Assembly (NCBI GenBank): GCA_032622095.1
Contig: CP136064.1
Location: forward strand, 140,013,954 to 140,077,953
Reading direction: 5' to 3'
Length of the DNA: 64,000 nt
Origin: Siphonodentalium dalli
Taxonomy: Eukaryota; Mollusca; Scaphopoda; Gadilida; Siphonodentaliidae
Shown: in pieces, positions 58,401 to 64,000 of the stretch
Layout of the letters: every line of letters begins with the position of its first letter
Numbering within the stretch: position 1 is the first letter of the stretch
Notes under the pieces: generated by a model
Databases searched by the model: none
Told to the model about the DNA's origin: nothing
What the model saw: the letters and a program-made list of their open reading frames with translations, nothing else
Translations under genes and position numbers: made by a program

Positions 58401-61400
58401 TCACAATGGCCCTCAGTACATATTATAGATACTTCACAACAATTTTGGTTCAAATCGGAGACAACAAAAAAATGACCAATTTTTACCCCATCCCTAGTGC
58501 GGACAAATTTCACTCAATCTTGGTCAAAATTTTACCAACTCGTGTTCTCTCTATGTACAACACGCTCACATAAACCAAATCCAGTTTATGTGCGTCGTCT
58601 AGGAGGAGATAGAGTGACAAGCACTTTCTCCTCAATTGATGTATGAATACAATATTCGATGGTCTGTAACTTGGACATTTCTCAACCGATTTACAAAATT
58701 CGTTCAGGAGGATCATTAGTACGTCCTATAGATATACGACAGTAAAAATAGTTAAAATCATCGCAAAAAACAATTTGCGAAAATTTTGCCCCCACCCAAA
58801 CCCCCAAAAATAAGGCCGTCCCTGTTCAAAACTTTTTTTCGTATCAAGTTTCTAATGATTAACAGCATAGAAGCTCTTAAATCTGGATATCTTGCATGCC
58901 ATAGCCAGACACAGGATATGAAATAAATCGAGTTTTGCTAACCATGGGCGACAACTCTGTGGCGAAAGCGCGGACATAAATTGTAATGCATTCACCCAAT
59001 ATGGCATACTGAGTTGTACATATGGTCCAAATTTGGTGTCTCTGCTGCTCATATTTTTCGAGATACAGCAACCCCATTTGTTCACAAATGGGAGATAACT
59101 CTGAAAATCAAACTTGGACAATATTCTATATAGTCTATTCAGTTAGAATTAGTATATGTGTATATACGTACGAAATTCCAGATCTCTATATATTGTACTT
59201 CCAGAGATAAATGAGTTACAAAATTGCTAAGAATAATAATAATGGAAAAAAATAATAAATTGAATAACAATATACTTCCATATTATAATATGGAAGTATA
59301 ATAAGGGAATCGCGCGAAATTGATTGGTATGTCGATATTATGGTTTATTGACATTTCTGTGTTCAGTTTGAACGTTCTGGTGTGACCTCCACCCATGCCT
59401 CGAAATTTGGTGACGTGGATAGAAAAGTCGCCATATCTCGGCCAATTTTTGAGATATCTTGCTAATTTTTGCGTCATTGTGTTCGTATTTGATGCCCCTA
59501 TAATATTTACCGGGTTTTGGTGAGTTATTGTGCCGATATTTTATAATGTAGGCCAATATGTATGTTGTTCTGTTCATACTTTTCGAATATCTCTCGCCTC
59601 TATCGACATAATACGGCAAGTAGGTAATCGTTTAGAAGTACTAGAAATTCCCCATCGAATGACACCAAATACGTGACTATTGGTTTAAGGAATTTAAATT
59701 CATAGTGCTTTTTCTGTAAACTTGAAAAAAAGGAAGTGGCCACAATTTCTACATTTGACAACCGATTCACAAAATTCACTCATAATGGCCCTCAGTACAT
59801 ATTATAGATACTTCACAACAATTTTGGTTCAAATCGGAGACAACAAAAAAATGACCAATTTTTACCCCATCCCTAGTGCGGACAAATTTCACTCAATCTT
59901 GGTCAAAATTTTACCAACTCGTGTTCTCTCTATGTACAACACGCTCACATAAACCAAATCCAGTTTATGTGCGTCGTCTAGGAGGAGATAGAGTGACAAG
60001 CACTTTCTCCTCAATTGATGTATGAATACAATATTCGATGGTCTGTAACTTGGACATTTCTCAACCGATTTACAAAATTCGTTCAGGAGGATCATTAGTA
60101 CGTCCTATAGATATACGACAGTAAAAATAGTTAAAATCATCGCAAAAAACAATTTGCGAAAATTTTGCCCCCACCCAAACCCCCAAAAATAAGGCCGTCC
60201 CTGTTCAAAACTTTTTTTCGTATCAAGTTTCTAATGATTAACCGCATAGAAGCTCTCAAATCTGGATATCTTGCATGCCATAGCCAGACACAGGATATGA
60301 AATAAATCGAGTTTTGCTAACCATGGGCGACAACTCTGTGGCGAAAGCGCGGACATAAATTGTAATGCATTCACCCAATATGGCATACTGAGTTGTACAT
60401 ATGGTCCAAATTTGGTGTCTCTGCTGCTCATATTTTTCGAGATACAGCAACCCCATTTGTTCACAAAGGGGAGATAACTCTGAAAATCAAACTTGGACAA
60501 TATTCTATATAGTCTATTCAGTTAGAATTAGTATATGTGTATATACGTACGAAATTCCAGATCTCTATATATTGTACTTCCAGAGATAAATGAGTTACAA
60601 AATTGCTAAGAATAATAATAATGGAAAAAAATAATAAATTGAATAACAATATACTTCCATATTATAATATGGAAGTATAATAAGGGAATCGCGCGAAATT
60701 GATTGGTATGTCGATATTATGGTTTATTGACATTTCTGTGTTCAGTTTGAACGTTCTGGTGTGACCTCCACCCATGCCTCGAAATTTGGTGACGTGGATA
60801 GAAAAGTCGCCATATCTCGGCCAATTTTTGAGATATATTGCTAATTTTTGCGTCATTGTGTTCCTATTTGATGCCCCTATAATATTTACCAGGTTTTGGT
60901 GAGTTATTGTGCCGATATTTTATAATGTAGGCCAATATGTATGTTGTTCTGTTCATACTTTTCGAATATCTCTCGCCTCTATCGACATAATACGGCAAGT
61001 AGGTAATCGTTTAGAAGTACTAGAAATTCCCCATCGAATGACACCAAACACGTGACGATTGGTTGAAGGAATTTAAATTCATAGTGCATTTTCTGTAAAC
61101 TTGAAAAAAAGGAAGTGGCCACAATTTCTACATTTGACAACCGATTCACAAAATTCACTCATAATGGCCCTCAGTACATATTATAGATACTTCACAACAA
61201 TTTTGGTTCAAATCGGAGACAACAAAAAAATGACCAATTTTTACCCCATCCCTAGTGCGGACAAATTTCACTCAATCTTGGTCAAAATTTTACCAACTCG
61301 TGTTCTCTCTATGTATAACACGCTCACATACACCAAATCCAGTTTATGTGCGTCGTCTAGGAGGAGATAGAGTGACAAGCACTTTCTCCTCAATTGATGT

Positions 61401-63004
61401 ATGAATACAATATTCGATGGTCTGTAACTTGGACATTTCTCAACCGATTTACAAAATTCTTTCAGGAGGATCATTAGTACGTCCTATAGATACACGACAG
61501 TAAAAATAGTTAAAATCATCGCAAAAAAAATTTTGCGAAAATTTTGCCCCCACCCAAACCCCAAAAAATAAGGCCGTTCCTGTTCAAAACTTTTTTTCGT
61601 ATCAAGTTTCTAATGATTAACCGCATAGAAGCTCTCAAATCTGGATATCTTGCATGCCATAGCCAGACACAGGATATGAAATAAATCGAGTTTTGCTAAC
61701 CATGGGCGACAACTCTGTGGCGAAAGCGCGGACATAAATTGTAATGCATTCACCCAATATGGCATACTGAGTTGTACATATGGTCCAAATTTGGTGTCTC
61801 TGCTGCTCATATTTTTCGAGATACAGCAACCCCATTTGTTCACAAAGGGGAGATAACTCTGAAAATCAAACTTGGACAATATTCTATATAGTCTATTCAG
61901 TTAGAATTAGTATATGTGTATATACGTACGAAATTCCAGATCTCTATATATTGTACTTCCAGAGATAAATGAGTTACAAAATTGCTAAGAATAATAATAA
62001 TGGAAAAAAATAATAAATTGAATAACAATATACTTCCATATTATAATATGGAAGTATAATAAGGGAATCGCGCGAAATTGATTGGTATGTCGATATTATG
62101 GTTTATTGACATTTCTGTGTTCAGTTTGAACGTTCTGGTGTGACCTCCACCCATGCCTCGAAATTTGGTGACGTGGATAGAAAAGTCGCCATATCTCGGC
62201 CAATTTTTGAGATATCTTGCTAATTTTTGCGTCATTGTGTTCGTATTTGATGCCCCTATAATATTTACCGGGTTTTGGTGAGTTATTGTGCCGATATTTT
62301 ATAATGTAGGCCAATATGTATGTTGTTCTGTTCATACTTTTCGAATATCTCTCGCCTCTATCGACATAATACGGCAAGTAGGTAATCGTTTAGAAGTACT
62401 AGAAATTCCCCATCGAATGACACCAAATACGTGACTATTGGTTTAAGGAATTTAAATTCATAGTGCTTTTTCTGTAAACTTGAAAAAAAGGAAGTGGCCA
62501 CAATTTCTACATTTGACAACCGATTCACAAAATTCACTCATAATGGCCCTCAGTACATATTATAGATACTTCACAACAATTTTGGTTCAAATCGGAGACA
62601 ACAAAAAAATGACCAATTTTTACCCCATCCCTAGTGCGGACAAATTTCACTCAATCTTGGTCAAAATTTTACCAACTCGTGTTCTCTCTATGTACAACAC
62701 GCTCACATAAACCAAATCCAGTTTATGTGCGTCGTCTAGGAGGAGATAGAGTGACAAGCACTTTCTCCTCAATTGATGTATGAATACAATATTCGATGGT
62801 CTGTAACTTGGACATTTCTCAACCGATTTACAAAATTCGTTCAGGAGGATCATTAGTACGTCCTATAGATATACGACAGTAAAAATAGTTAAAATCATCG
62901 CAAAAAAACAATTTGCGAAAATTTTGCCCCCACCCAAACCCCCAAAAATAAGGCCGTCCCTGTTCAAAACTTTTTTTCGTATCAAGTTTCTAATGATTAA
63001 CCGC
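46454..63004 (-). repeat. Satellite A array, right arm: twelve complete tandem units
   Basis: Boundaries (end of GATTAACCGC) are at 46453, 47832, 49211, 50590, 51969, 53348, 54727, 56107, 57487, 58866, 60245, 61624 and 63004, so units are 1379 or 1380 bp. Orientation is opposite to the left array. The first units carry a palindrome with centre AA, the complement of the left-array form. From ~49.6 kb on the centre is TA, making a perfect 28-bp palindrome (half ATACTTCCATATTA). Shared variants reveal a six-unit higher-order repeat. Confidence 0.97.
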
Positions 63005-64000
63005 ATAGAAGCTCTCAAATCTGGATATCTTGCATGCCATAGCCAGACACAGGATATGAAATAAATCGAGTTTTGCTAACCATGGGCGACAACTCTGTGG
63101 CGAAAGCGCGGACATAAATTGTAATGCATTCACCCAATATGGCATACTGAGTTGTACATATGGTCCAAATTTGGTGTCTCTGCTGCTCATATTTTTCGAG
63201 ATACAGCAACCCCATTTGTTCACAAAGGGGAGATAACTCTGAAAATCAAACTTGGACAATATTCTATATAGTCTATTCAGTTAGAATTAGTATATGTGTA
63301 TATACGTACGAAATTCCAGATCTCTATATATTGTACTTCCAGAGATAAATGAGTTACAAAATTGCTAAGAATAATAATAATGGAAAAAAATAATAAATTG
63401 AATAACAATATACTTCCATATTATAATATGGAAGTATAATAAGGGAATCGCGCGAAATTGATTGGTATGTCGATATTATGGTTTATTGACATTTCTGTGT
63501 TCAGTTTGAACGTTCTGGTGTGACCTCCACCCATGCCTCGAAATTTGGTGACGTGGATAGAAAAGTCGCCATATCTCGGCCAATTTTTGAGATATCTTGC
63601 TAATTTTTGCGTCATTGTGTTCCTATTTGATGCCCCTATAATATTTACCAGGGTTTTGGTGAGTTATTGTGCCGATATTTTATAATGTAGGCCAATATGT
63701 ATGTTGTTCTGTTCATACTTTTCGAATATCTCTCGCCTCTATCGACATAATACGGCAAGTAGGTAATCGTTTAGAAGTACTAGAAATTCCCCATCGAATG
63801 ACACCAAACACGTGACGATTGGTTGAAGGAATTTAAATTCATAGTGCATTTTCTGTAAACTTGAAAAAAAGGAAGTGGCCACAATTTCTACATTTGACAA
63901 CCGATTCACAAAATTCACTCATAATGGCCCTCAGTACATATTATAGATACTTCACAACAATTTTGGTTCAAATCGGAGACAACAAAAAAATGACCAATTT
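63005..64000 (-). repeat. Satellite A, partial unit running off the window
   Basis: Continues the right array in the same orientation. The array is not closed within the window, so its full length is unknown. Confidence 0.96.

Overview
This is a eukaryotic, repeat-dominated window with no intact protein-coding gene that I can support. It carries decayed non-LTR retrotransposons, hAT-like and TTAA-type miniature DNA elements, (AAT)n and (CA)n microsatellites and long satellite arrays. Several families (A, B, A-like) repeat the motif GAGTTATCTCCC, and another (C) carries TGACCTTGA/TCAAGGTCA motifs. From memory this resembles marine invertebrate, probably molluscan, repeat DNA. The phylum is an inference; no marker gene is present.

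Layout. (1) 1-15873: tandem array in + orientation of a ~1380-bp satellite, called A here. It is interrupted at 1709-7187 by two and a third copies of a related ~1.43-kb satellite (B) and one composite element (C1). (2) 15874-18477: a 5'-truncated non-LTR retrotransposon (RT1) with two in-frame stops and a late frameshift, joined directly to the A array. (3) 18478-29379: a pair of ~0.81-kb direct duplications (18478-19287 and 26654-27469), a 1197-bp hAT-like element with perfect 8-bp target duplications (21094-22290), a divergent ~355-bp tandem repeat carrying YY1-like AAGATGGC motifs (22430-24640), a second retrotransposon 3' end (RT2, 26082-26913) and poly-G-bearing tandem repeats. (4) 29380-34763: a 5.4-kb fold-back element. 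Its arms are 1.73 and 1.53 kb, its ends are TAGTCCGG...CCGGACTA, it has a TAA target duplication, its core is a ~42-bp minisatellite, and a nested hairpin insert lies inside that core. (5) 34764-46240: fragments, among them an endonuclease pseudogene of a third retrotransposon on the minus strand, several hairpins, inverted copies of A-, B- and C-type repeats, a tRNA-like relic and a TTAA-flanked miniature element. (6) 46243-64000: the A satellite again, now in the opposite orientation, with 12 complete units and two partial ones.

The main architectural result is that A arrays face each other across a ~30-kb transposon-rich core, so the window is a giant imperfect inverted repeat. The right array shows a six-unit higher-order repeat of about 8.28 kb with one unit deleted in its second copy. 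A, B and C share a terminal signature: an ATACTTCC hairpin or palindrome beside (ATT)n/(AAT)n. This suggests one superfamily of mosaic elements that inserts at, or carries, that microsatellite. Nothing here forms a pathway. The only protein-coding remnants are retrotransposon reverse transcriptase and endonuclease fragments, all broken.
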